Shown here: positions 1 through 5,307 of the stretch, in pieces
Position numbering within the stretch: the stretch's first letter is position 1
How the letters are laid out: the number at the start of each line of letters is the position of its first letter
DNA from: Alphaproteobacteria bacterium
GTDB lineage: Bacteria; Pseudomonadota; Alphaproteobacteria; ATCC43930; CGMCC-115725
Length of the DNA stretch: 5,307 bases
Reading direction: 5' to 3'
Assembly (NCBI GenBank): GCA_030039775.1
Contig: JASHUX010000335.1
Coordinates: forward strand, 1 to 5,307
Translations under genes and position numbers: made by a program
The notes under the pieces: generated by a model
What the model saw: only the letters and a program-made list of their open reading frames with translations
Database searches by the model: none
Told to the model about the DNA's origin: nothing

Positions 1-20
1 CGTTCCATGCGGTTTGTTAG

Positions 21-31
21 TTACTATGTAA
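21..31. promoter_or_regulatory. Short palindrome, candidate operator of a divergent regulator
   Basis: TTAC (21-24), a 3-nt centre and GTAA (28-31) form a perfect small palindrome in an AT-rich patch near the left edge. Such TTAC/GTAA palindromes resemble operators of winged-helix regulators (HxlR type), which often sit divergently from NmrA-like reductases. On the minus strand an ATG lies at 8-6, followed by GAA CG, so a divergent gene could begin here, but only 8 nt of it would be in the window and no good Shine-Dalgarno precedes it. The palindrome is seen; its role and the regulator are inferred. Confidence 0.25.
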
Positions 32-73
32 ACCCAGCCACCGGTCATTTTCCGGATATTCAGGTGGCCTGAG

Positions 74-96
74 ACCCGCGGGTCAAGCCCGCGGGT
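74..96. repeat. GC-rich extragenic palindrome (REP-like hairpin)
   Basis: ACCCGCGGG (74-82) and CCCGCGGGT (88-96) are perfect 9-bp inverted arms around the loop TCAAG. Each arm is itself nearly or fully self-palindromic, so the element is at once an inverted repeat and a 13-bp-spaced direct repeat of CCCGCGGGT. It resembles the short extragenic palindromes scattered through many alphaproteobacterial genomes. It lies 18 nt upstream of the Shine-Dalgarno of the reductase gene and would form a strong hairpin in its leader. Whether it is a dispersed repeat, a terminator of upstream transcription or a regulatory hairpin cannot be told from one copy. Confidence 0.7.
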
Positions 97-114
97 GACC
101 AAGGAGAGAGACCA

Positions 115-122
115 AGAGGAGG
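115..122 (+). promoter_or_regulatory. Ribosome binding site that fixes the reductase start
   Basis: AGAGGAGG lies 5 nt upstream of the ATG at 128. This near-perfect Shine-Dalgarno selects that ATG over the in-frame GTG at 95, which overlaps the palindrome at 74-96 and would add 11 charged residues before the Rossmann strand. Confidence 0.85.
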
Positions 123-127
123 CGACG

Positions 128-970
128 ATGATCCTGGTGACGGGCGCGACCGGCAATATCGGCAAGGAATTGGTGCCGCAGCTTTTGGCGAAGGGCGAAA
201 AGGTGCGCGTCGTCACGCGCGACGCGGCGAAGGTCGCCAATCTCGGCGGCAAGGTCGACGTGATGATCGGCGACCTCAAGAACGCCGATACCGTAAAGCG
301 CGCGGTCGCCGGCGCCGACGCCGTGTTCCTGGTCGGCATCATCGCCGACACGACGCAAAGCGCCGACCGTCAGCTCATCGCCGAGAGCGCCAAGGCCGGC
401 GTCAAGCGCATCGCCAAAATCTCGGCGCGCTCGAACGGGCGCGGCATCGGCCAAATCCATTTCGAGCAGGAAGAGCTGATCCGCCAATCCGGCGTCGCGT
501 GGACGTTCCTGCGCTGCGGCATGTTCATGTCGAACACCCTCGGTTGGGCGGGCACGATCAAGGCGCAGGGCGCGGTCTATTCGCCGTTCGGCCAAGGCAA
601 GATGGCGATGATCCCGCCCAAGGACATTGCCGCGGTCGCCACCTTGGCGCTGACCGGACCCGGCCATGAGGGGCAGATCTACGACCTTCACGGCGACACG
701 CTGCTGACCGTGCCGGAACAGGTGGCGATCCTGTCGCGCGTCGTCGGAAAGCCGATCAGGGTCGTCGACATCACGCCCGAGGCGGCGAGCGAACGGCTCC
801 GCGCCGCCGGCGGCTCGCCCATGCTGGTCGAAGGCCTGACAGCGTTGTGGACCATGGTCCGCAACAACGAGGCGCAATTCCGCAACGACGAAGTCAGGCG
901 CCTGACCGGCCATCCGCCGCAATCATTCGAATCGTTTTGCGAGGCGCATAAAGCGGCCTTCATGGCGTGA
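128..970 (+). CDS. NmrA-like NAD(P)-binding reductase (atypical SDR)
   Basis: The 280-residue protein is a probable cytoplasmic NAD(P)H-dependent oxidoreductase or NAD(P)-sensing protein of the atypical short-chain dehydrogenase group (NmrA/HSCARG, QOR2-like). The N-terminus MILVTGATGNIG has the glycine-rich dinucleotide loop GxxGxxG at residues 6-12. VVTRDAAK follows the second strand, and Arg31 there hints at NADP preference. GDL (48-50) is the usual adenine-side element. HFEQEELIRQSGVAWTFLRCGMFM (111-134, with His111, Glu113, Trp125 and Arg129 as landmarks) matches the family's H-x-x-x-E...SG..WT.LR region. There is no classical YxxxK catalytic pair, as expected in this group. Length is normal and the gene looks intact. 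The start at 128 is preferred for its ribosome binding site. The 3' end overlaps the convergent gene by 11 bp. The substrate is unknown; quinone or azo-dye reduction, or pure redox sensing, are the family options. Confidence 0.9.
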   Translation: MILVTGATGNIGKELVPQLLAKGEKVRVVTRDAAKVANLGGKVDVMIGDLKNADTVKRAVAGADAVFLVGIIADTTQSADRQLIAESAKAGVKRIAKISARSNGRGIGQIHFEQEELIRQSGVAWTFLRCGMFMSNTLGWAGTIKAQGAVYSPFGQGKMAMIPPKDIAAVATLALTGPGHEGQIYDLHGDTLLTVPEQVAILSRVVGKPIRVVDITPEAASERLRAAGGSPMLVEGLTALWTMVRNNEAQFRNDEVRRLTGHPPQSFESFCEAHKAAFMA

Positions 971-1493
971 CGCCGGAATACGTTTTGTCCGGCCTCACCA
1001 GATCAACGACCGGGACCTCGACCGCCGCTCCGTCGCTCTCCGCGAACGCCGTCATCCCGACGATGCGATACGTGCCCTCGGCGATCGGCTGGCCCGGCAT
1101 CGCCGGATGTTTCGGATCGGCCGTCGCCGCGAACGGTGCGTGGCACTCCCACCCGCAGCGGGTCAAGCGATTCCAAGTGAGGTCCTGGTAGATGACGTAA
1201 TTGTCGATGAGCTGCATGACCTGGATCGGTTGTCCCACGCTCGAAAACGACAGCTTGTCCAAATCCCAGGCACAGTAATGCGCCTCCTGCGCGACGAACG
1301 TCGCCATGTGCAACGGCCAAGGGGTTGTGCCGGGGCCGGAGGCACAGTTGAATTGCGCCGGATCGAAGCCGCGCCGAACCTGGGCCCGGATGTCGGCATT
1401 GGGGGCGCCCCAAAAAATCACCGCCGCCAGGCCCAAAATCCAGGCCGGCGACGGCGCGAATTTCGCTCTATTGCCGTGGATCCGGACGATCAT
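960..1493 (-). CDS. Putative exported four-cysteine protein, function unknown
   Basis: I do not recognise this 177-residue protein. Its N-terminus looks like a signal peptide: basic residues (Arg4, His6, Arg9, Lys11), a hydrophobic core WILGLAAVIFWGA (18-30) and a possible cleavage site after Ala37 (IRA|Q). That predicts a periplasmic or secreted protein of about 140 residues. The mature part has four cysteines (50, 74, 113, 117) and is rich in Trp and Tyr. It contains C113-GWE-C117-H118, which reads as CxxxCH but could equally be a disulfide pair. The tail (138-166) alternates beta-like stretches such as YRIVGMTAF and VEVPVVDLV. The ATG at 1493 is the first usual start after an in-frame TAA upstream, yet no Shine-Dalgarno precedes it. 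The gene is divergent from the small gene at 1648 and convergent with the reductase. Codon use fits the genome, and the translation reads as a real protein rather than an antisense shadow. Confidence 0.75.
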   Translation of the reverse strand: MIVRIHGNRAKFAPSPAWILGLAAVIFWGAPNADIRAQVRRGFDPAQFNCASGPGTTPWPLHMATFVAQEAHYCAWDLDKLSFSSVGQPIQVMQLIDNYVIYQDLTWNRLTRCGWECHAPFAATADPKHPAMPGQPIAEGTYRIVGMTAFAESDGAAVEVPVVDLVRPDKTYSGVTP

Positions 1494-1635
1494 AGGGTAA
1501 AATATACTATTCCGATCAACCGGTTAGAATGAAAAAGCAGAGTGCGAAAAAAATCAAACAGAAACCGTATTTTTCTAAAATCCCTTTCACCGCTTTTTAA
1601 GGACTTTCGCGCCAAACTCCTCTGGTATTCGCCCG
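1494..1635. promoter_or_regulatory. AT-rich divergent intergenic region with candidate -10
   Basis: This stretch is strikingly AT-rich beside its neighbours, with an A7 run (1547-1553) and T5 runs (1570-1574, 1594-1598). It must carry the promoters of both flanking divergent genes. On the minus strand TATATT (1506-1501) is a good -10; a 17-nt spacer gives TTCTAA (1529-1524), a poor -35. On the plus strand TAAAAT (1576-1581) is -10-like but lacks a recognisable -35. No open reading frame in it looks genuine. Confidence 0.4.
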
Positions 1636-1647
1636 AAGGAGGGGAAC

Positions 1648-1869
1648 ATGGCTTTGTCGAAGCAGTCGATCGAAACCCTGGTGGACCTGGTCGAGATCAA
1701 GATCAGCTACATGGACGTGCTGGATCGCGACGACGCGAAAGAGCTGCGCGTTCTGGAGCGGTGCCGCGACGAACTGAAGTCGTTCACCGCTACCGCGACC
1801 GCCGACGTGGTGCCGTTCGTCCGCGCGCAGCGCCGGGCGGGCATCCGCGCCGACCTCGCCGCCGTCTGA
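1648..1869 (+). CDS. Small uncharacterised helical protein (73 aa)
   Basis: This short protein begins MALSKQSIETLVDLVEIK. AAGGAGG (1636-1642) lies 5 nt before the ATG, one of the strongest ribosome binding sites in the window, which supports real translation. Residues 4-23 and 27-45 look like two amphipathic helices joined at DRDD (26-29), with a single cysteine at 39 (LERCRDEL). The tail from about 46 is rich in Ala, Thr and Arg and looks less ordered. There is no signal peptide, membrane segment or known catalytic motif, so it is probably cytosolic. The helical part resembles short conserved proteins of unknown function that I associate with Rhodospirillales-type alphaproteobacteria, but I cannot name a family. 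It has its own upstream region and a downstream hairpin terminator, so it is likely monocistronic. Function is unknown. Confidence 0.75.
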   Translation: MALSKQSIETLVDLVEIKISYMDVLDRDDAKELRVLERCRDELKSFTATATADVVPFVRAQRRAGIRADLAAV

Positions 1870-1876
1870 TCCGGTC

Positions 1877-1901
1877 CGCCGTTCCGGCCATCGGAACGGC
1901 G
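1877..1901 (+). terminator. Hairpin terminator after the small gene
   Basis: CGCCGTTCCG (1877-1886) and CGGAACGGCG (1892-1901) form a perfect 10-bp stem with the 5-nt loop GCCAT, starting 8 nt after the stop codon. Only a short, interrupted T stretch (TGTTTGG) follows, so intrinsic termination may be partial. Position and symmetry still make it the best terminator in the window. Confidence 0.7.
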
Positions 1902-1904
1902 TGT

Positions 1905-1932
1905 TTGGTCGCCCGGCGATGCGTGCCATAAT
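1905..1932 (+). promoter_or_regulatory. Candidate sigma-70-type promoter for manC
   Basis: TTGGTC (1905-1910) and CATAAT (1927-1932) are separated by 16 nt. The -10 matches the consensus at five of six positions and the -35 at its first three. It lies immediately downstream of the terminator of the previous gene and gives manC a leader of roughly 50 nt. This is a pattern match only. Confidence 0.4.
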
Positions 1933-1987
1933 GCGGCGCGCGACGGTCCGTCGGCCGATCGCGCACGCAAGTCGATAAGGACGGGAT

Positions 1988-3418
1988 ATGGCACCGAGTG
2001 CGCCACGCATCCATCCGGTAGTGCTGTCCGGCGGTTCCGGGACCCGGCTGTGGCCGATGTCCCGAGCGCATTATCCAAAACAATTTCTGCCGCTGACCTC
2101 GCGCCGATCGCTGTTGCAGGAAGCGGTGCAGCGCGTCGGCGACGCCCGATTCGCGGCGCCCCTGTTCGTCGCCAATGACGAGCATCGCTTCATCATCGCC
2201 GAGCAGGTGCGTGCTCTCGACGTCACGCCGCTGGCGATCGTCTTGGAGCCGGTGGGCCGCAACACCGCCCCGGCCGCCGCCGTCGCAGCCCTGACGCTGA
2301 CCGCAAGCGAGCCCGACGCGCTGATGCTGGTCATGCCGTCGGATCATGTGATCGGCAATATCGATCCGTTCTACGCAGCGATCGACCGCGCGGCCGGCGC
2401 TGCCCGCACCGGCCGTCTCGTCACCTTCGGCATCGAGGCCGACCGCCCCGAAACCGGCTACGGCTATCTGAAGCGCGGCGCCGCCCTCGACGGCGTCGAT
2501 GGCGCGTTCGCGCTCGGCGCCTTCGTCGAGAAGCCTGACCGGGCGCGCGCCGAGAGCTATCTCGCCGCCGGCGATTATTTCTGGAACAGCGGCATTTTCC
2601 TGTTTCCGGCCGCGCTTTATCTCGAGGAGCTGCAGCGGTTGCAGCCCGACACCGTCGCCGCCTGCCGCCGCGCCGTGAGCGCCGCGAAGCGCGACATCGA
2701 TTTCCTGCGTCTCGACAAGGACGCGTTCGCCAAGGCCGAGAACAAGTCCATCGACTACGCCGTGATGGAGCACACCGCGCGCGCCGCCATGGTGCCCGTG
2801 TCGATGGGCTGGAGCGACGCCGGCACATGGGACGCGCTGTGGCGCATGGGCGTGCAGGACGAGCAAGAGGACGTCCGCATCGGCGACGTCGTCGCCGAGG
2901 ACACTAAGCGCTCTTACCTGCGCGCTGAACAGGGCTTGCTGGTGACGCTGGGCGTCGAGGATTTGATCGTGGTCTCGACCGCCGACGCCGTCATGGTGGC
3001 GAAGCGCGACCGAGCCGAGGATGTCTCGGCCGTGGTGAAACGGCTGCAGCGCGACGGCCGCGCCGAAGCCTCCGCTAACCCGATCGTGCATCGGCCCTGG
3101 GGCTCGTTCCGCTCGATCCATAACGGCGACCGGGTGCAGGTGAAGCACATCACCGTCAAGCCCGGCGCCAAACTGTCGCTGCAGATGCATCATCACCGCG
3201 CCGAGCACTGGGTCGTGGTCAGCGGCACCGCCAAGGTGGTGCGCGGCAACGAAGAGATCGTGCTCCACGAGGACCAATCGACCTACATCCCGATCGGCAC
3301 GCCGCACCGGCTCGAAAATCCCGGCAAGATCATGCTGCACGTGATCGAGGTGCAGTCGGGCTCTTATCTCGGCGAGGACGACATCGTCCGCTTCGAAGAC
3401 AACTACGGCCGGAGCTAA
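1988..3418 (+). CDS. manC: Mannose-1-phosphate guanylyltransferase / mannose-6-phosphate isomerase
   Basis: This 476-residue bifunctional enzyme (type II PMI-GMP; ManC, XanB, AlgA, CpsB) converts fructose-6-P to mannose-6-P, and mannose-1-P plus GTP to GDP-mannose plus PPi. GDP-mannose feeds exopolysaccharide, LPS or GDP-fucose/rhamnose synthesis. The N-terminal nucleotidyltransferase domain (about 8-290) has the signature GGSGTRLWP (15-23), KQFL (31-34), EPVGRNTAPA (87-96), MPSDH (116-120), ETGYGY (155-160), FVEKPD (179-184) and WNSGIF (199-204). A linker leads to the C-terminal cupin-type isomerase domain (about 325-472), with RPWGSF (369-374), metal-binding HHHRAEHW (401-408) and IPIGTPHRLENPG (435-447). 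All key motifs are intact and length is typical. AAGGA (1977-1981) sits 6 nt before the ATG. The gene stands alone: phosphomannomutase and glycosyltransferases are not visible, so its polysaccharide product cannot be named. It may be transcribed together with upp. Confidence 0.97.
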   Translation: MAPSAPRIHPVVLSGGSGTRLWPMSRAHYPKQFLPLTSRRSLLQEAVQRVGDARFAAPLFVANDEHRFIIAEQVRALDVTPLAIVLEPVGRNTAPAAAVAALTLTASEPDALMLVMPSDHVIGNIDPFYAAIDRAAGAARTGRLVTFGIEADRPETGYGYLKRGAALDGVDGAFALGAFVEKPDRARAESYLAAGDYFWNSGIFLFPAALYLEELQRLQPDTVAACRRAVSAAKRDIDFLRLDKDAFAKAENKSIDYAVMEHTARAAMVPVSMGWSDAGTWDALWRMGVQDEQEDVRIGDVVAEDTKRSYLRAEQGLLVTLGVEDLIVVSTADAVMVAKRDRAEDVSAVVKRLQRDGRAEASANPIVHRPWGSFRSIHNGDRVQVKHITVKPGAKLSLQMHHHRAEHWVVVSGTAKVVRGNEEIVLHEDQSTYIPIGTPHRLENPGKIMLHVIEVQSGSYLGEDDIVRFEDNYGRS

Positions 3419-3455
3419 TTCCTCTTTCCGCGCCCGTTTGCGCCGTGCTTTAGTT

Positions 3456-3476
3456 TCCCCCGATCAACAAGGGGGA
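3456..3476 (+). promoter_or_regulatory. Hairpin covering the upp ribosome binding site
   Basis: CCCCC (3457-3461) faces GGGGG (3471-3475) across the 9-nt loop GATCAACAA, and T3456/A3476 can add a sixth pair. The G run is the core of AAGGGGG (3469-3475), the only Shine-Dalgarno for upp, at 6 nt from the ATG at 3482. That spacing favours 3482 over the in-frame ATG at 3476, which abuts the G run directly. The folded form would hide the ribosome binding site. The complementarity is visible; a regulatory role is inferred. Confidence 0.4.
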
Positions 3477-3481
3477 TGGCG

Positions 3482-4126
3482 ATGAACCAGGCCGAAATCG
3501 ACGCGGGCGTCACCGTCGTCGGCCACCCGCTGATCCTGCACAAATTATCGATCATGCGCCGCAAGGCGACCTCGACCGGCAAATTTCGCCAGTTGCTGCG
3601 CGAGATTTCGCTCTTGCTCGCCTACGAAGTGACGCGCGACCTGCCGCTGGCGTTCGAGAGCATCGAGACGCCGCTGACCGCGTACGACGCGCCGACCATC
3701 GAGGGCAAGAAGCTCTGTCTCATCGCCATCCTGCGCGCCGGCGACGGCTTGGTGCAGGGCATTCTCGATCTGGTGCCGAGCGCGCGCGTCGGCCATATCG
3801 GCCTTTACCGCGATCCGAAGACGCTCCTCGCCGTCGAGTATTTCTATAAAGTGCCGGACCTCGCGGGGCGGCTCGTCATCGTGGTCGACCCGATGCTCGC
3901 GACCGGCCACACCGCCATCGCCGCGGTGACGCGGCTCAAGCAAAGCGGCGCGCAGCACATCAAGTTCTTGTGCCTCTTATCGGCGCCCGAAGGCATCCGC
4001 GCCTTCCGCGAGGCGCATCCCGACGTGCCGGTTTTCACCGCCGCCATCGACGATCATCTGAACGATCACGGCTATATCGTGCCGGGCCTCGGCGATGCCG
4101 GCGACCGGCTTTACGGGACGAAGTGA
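3482..4126 (+). CDS. upp: Uracil phosphoribosyltransferase
   Basis: This 214-residue cytosolic salvage enzyme makes UMP and PPi from uracil and PRPP. The fold and motifs are those of Upp: [17 protein letters not shown] (62-78), ILRAG (83-87), [13 protein letters not shown] (103-115), the PRPP loop [11 protein letters not shown] (135-145), SAPEGI (167-172), the uracil-side region [14 protein letters not shown] (186-199) and the C-terminal signature [14 protein letters not shown] (201-214). Length is close to the usual 208-210. The loop reads TGHTA where the Escherichia coli enzyme has TGGSV; position-level variation there is known in the family and does not suggest loss of activity. The ATG at 3482 is chosen by ribosome binding site spacing; starting at 3476 would add two residues. 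The gene follows manC by 63 nt in the same direction and is convergent with gatB, the stops being 4 nt apart. Confidence 0.97.
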   Translation: MNQAEIDAGVTVVGHPLILHKLSIMRRKATSTGKFRQLLREISLLLAYEVTRDLPLAFESIETPLTAYDAPTIEGKKLCLIAILRAGDGLVQGILDLVPSARVGHIGLYRDPKTLLAVEYFYKVPDLAGRLVIVVDPMLATGHTAIAAVTRLKQSGAQHIKFLCLLSAPEGIRAFREAHPDVPVFTAAIDDHLNDHGYIVPGLGDAGDRLYGTK

Positions 4127-4133
4127 CGCGTCA
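4124..4133. other. Palindrome carrying both convergent stop codons
   Basis: TGACGCGTCA is a perfect 10-bp palindrome whose two ends are the TGA stop of upp (4124-4126) and the TGA stop of gatB read on the other strand (4133-4131). A T8 run (4144-4151) follows on the plus strand inside gatB, where it encodes lysines near the C-terminus. The palindrome alone is too short in its arms to act as a terminator stem. Confidence 0.5.
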
Positions 4134-5307
4134 GCCTGCCAGCTTTTTTTTCAGTATCTCGTTGAGCAGCGCCGGATTGGCCTTGCCGCCGGTTGCCTTC
4201 ATCGCTTGCCCGACGAAAAATCCATAGAGCTTGTCCTTGCCCGATTTGTATTCGGCAACCTTGTCCGCGTTCGCGGCGAGGACCGCGTCGATGGCGGCCT
4301 CAATCGGTCCCACGTCGGTGACCTGCCGCAGCCCGCGCTCTGCGACGATGGCGCCGGCGCTCTTTCCTGTCTCCATCATCGCCGCGAACACGTCCTTGGC
4401 GATGCGGCCGGAAATCGTGTTGTCGCGGATCAGATCGAGCAGCTCGCCCAGCGCCGCCGCCGACACCGGTGAGGCCTCGATCTCTTTGCCAAGCTTGTTC
4501 AGCGCGCCGAACAGCTCGACCGTGACCCAATTCGCGGCGAGCTTCGCGTTCCTGCCCTTCGCCGCGGCCTCGAAGTAATCGGCATGCGATTTCTCCGCGA
4601 CCAGCACATCGGCATCGTAGGGCGACAAGCCGAGCGCCGACACAAACCGCGCTTTTTTCGCATCGGGCAGTTCCGGCAACCCGCGCTTCAATTCCTCCAC
4701 CCACGCCGCGTCGAGTTCCAGCGGCAACAGGTCCGGATCGGGGAAATAGCGGTAATCGTAGTCGTTTTCCTTCGAGCGCATCGGCCGCGTCTCGCCGCGA
4801 TGCGAATCGTAAAGCCGCGTCTCCTGCGCCACCGTGGCGCCGTCTTCGATCAGGTCGATCTGGCGATGCGCCTCGTATTCGATCGCCTGCATCACGAAGC
4901 GCACCGAGTTGAGATTCTTGATCTCGGCCCGCGTGCCCAACTTTTCCCCTGGGCGCCGCACCGACACGTTGCAGTCACAGCGCATGGCGCCTTCCTCCAT
5001 GTTGCCGTCGCATGTGCCGAGATAGCGCAGGATCGAGCGCAGCTTGCGCAGGTACGCGCCGGCTTCGTTGGCGCTGCGGAGGTCGGGCTCGGACACGATC
5101 TCCATCAGCCCGACGCCGGCGCGGTTCAAATCGACATAGGTAAGGCTCGGATGCTGGTCGTGTAGGCTCTTGCCCGCATCCTGTTCGAGGTGAAGGCGCG
5201 TGATGCCGATGCGCCGCGTTTCGCCGTTCGGCATGTCGAGCACGATTTCGCCCTTGCCGACGATCGGCTGCTTGTATTGCGAGATCTGATAGCCGGCCGG
5301 GAGGTCG
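4131..5307 (-). CDS. gatB: Asp/Glu-tRNA(Asn/Gln) amidotransferase subunit B (5' end off window)
   Basis: GatB is the tRNA-binding kinase subunit of GatCAB, which phosphorylates and then amidates Glu-tRNA(Gln) and/or Asp-tRNA(Asn) in organisms lacking GlnRS or AsnRS. About 391 residues are visible; the frame runs open to the right edge (first full codon 5306-5304, reading [20 protein letters not shown]), so roughly 95 N-terminal residues of the usual 480-490 are missing. From that first codon, motifs in order are [10 protein letters not shown] (38-47), [19 protein letters not shown] (67-85... through 75), [20 protein letters not shown] (from 99), [10 protein letters not shown] (128-137), [20 protein letters not shown] (from 162) and [12 protein letters not shown] (185-196). 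The C-terminal GatB/YqeY tail domain, which grips the tRNA, follows and ends [22 protein letters not shown] plus a KKKLAG tail. The GTG at 5243 is an internal Val, not the start. gatA and gatC are not in view. The gene is intact as far as seen. Confidence 0.96.
   Translation of the reverse strand, partial: DLPAGYQISQYKQPIVGKGEIVLDMPNGETRRIGITRLHLEQDAGKSLHDQHPSLTYVDLNRAGVGLMEIVSEPDLRSANEAGAYLRKLRSILRYLGTCDGNMEEGAMRCDCNVSVRRPGEKLGTRAEIKNLNSVRFVMQAIEYEAHRQIDLIEDGATVAQETRLYDSHRGETRPMRSKENDYDYRYFPDPDLLPLELDAAWVEELKRGLPELPDAKKARFVSALGLSPYDADVLVAEKSHADYFEAAAKGRNAKLAANWVTVELFGALNKLGKEIEASPVSAAALGELLDLIRDNTISGRIAKDVFAAMMETGKSAGAIVAERGLRQVTDVGPIEAAIDAVLAANADKVAEYKSGKDKLYGFFVGQAMKATGGKANPALLNEILKKKLAG

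Noticed and set aside
37..68. GCCACC / GGTGGC inverted repeat in the reductase leader
   Set aside because: Six-base arms around a 20-nt loop are within what chance gives here; not called separately from the strong palindrome that follows.
83..922. Long open frame on the minus strand, antisense to the reductase
   Set aside because: Low-complexity Arg/Ala/Asp composition and no motif; the plus strand has a clear Rossmann protein.
1107..1532. Plus-strand open frame across the exported-protein gene and the AT-rich gap
   Set aside because: Highly charged and patternless, without a ribosome binding site; the minus-strand frame has a coherent signal peptide and natural composition.
1542..1931. Plus-strand open frame beginning in the AT-rich gap
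   Set aside because: It overlaps the small gene in another frame, has no ribosome binding site, and turns into Arg-rich shadow sequence; the 73-residue frame has AAGGAGG at ideal spacing.
1938..1964. GCGCGA / TCGCGC inverted repeat in the manC leader
   Set aside because: Short arms with a 15-nt loop made only of locally common CG-rich words; no support as a riboswitch or operator.
1790..3340. Long open frame on the minus strand, antisense to manC
   Set aside because: Its translation is rich in His, Arg, Gly and Asp with no domain logic, as expected opposite a high-GC gene. The plus strand encodes an unmistakable ManC with all motifs.
3896..3930. Upp PRPP loop reading TGHTA instead of TGGSV as a possible sign of altered function
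   Set aside because: The DPMLATG core and all other signatures are intact, and this position varies among functional family members.
4584..5165. Plus-strand open frame opposite gatB
   Set aside because: Arg/His/Val-rich shadow frame; the minus strand is clearly GatB.
1..5307. Search for a mobile element, CRISPR array, phage or defence system
   Set aside because: No transposase or integrase motifs, no terminal repeats, no periodic spacer pattern; all sizeable genes are housekeeping or small chromosomal genes.

Overview
The window is a GC-rich, densely coding bacterial chromosomal segment, most likely from an alphaproteobacterium. The evidence is the strong G/C bias at third codon positions, the house style of the Upp and GatB sequences, and a small protein beginning MALSKQSIETL that resembles short uncharacterised proteins I associate with Rhodospirillales-like genomes. 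It reads as ordinary housekeeping and lineage-specific chromosome. I see no transposase, integrase, phage gene, CRISPR array, tRNA or rRNA, and no defence or biosynthetic cluster.

Layout. Positions 1-127 hold a structured leader: a short palindrome that may be the operator of a divergent regulator lying off the left edge, then a perfect GC-rich extragenic palindrome. Next comes an NmrA-like NAD(P)-binding reductase (128-970, +). Its 3' end overlaps by 11 bp the end of a convergent gene for an exported four-cysteine protein of unknown function (960-1493, -). An AT-rich divergent intergenic region (1494-1647) leads to a 73-residue uncharacterised protein (1648-1869, +), followed by a hairpin terminator (1877-1901) and a candidate promoter for manC. 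ManC (1988-3418, +) is the bifunctional mannose-1-phosphate guanylyltransferase / mannose-6-phosphate isomerase. Uracil phosphoribosyltransferase, upp (3482-4126, +), follows 63 nt later. The last gene is gatB (4131-5307, -), cut by the right edge, convergent with upp and separated from it by only 4 nt.

The genes do not form one pathway. ManC supplies GDP-mannose for surface polysaccharide. Upp salvages uracil to UMP. GatB is a subunit of the tRNA-dependent amidotransferase that makes Gln-tRNA(Gln) and/or Asn-tRNA(Asn). ManC and Upp may share a transcript, since no terminator is visible between them, but no functional link is implied.

I did not find a convincing undescribed system. The items most worth a second look are the double palindrome before the reductase, the exported four-cysteine protein with a CxxxCH motif and a possibly leaderless start, the hairpin that would cover the upp ribosome binding site, and the small MALSKQ protein.
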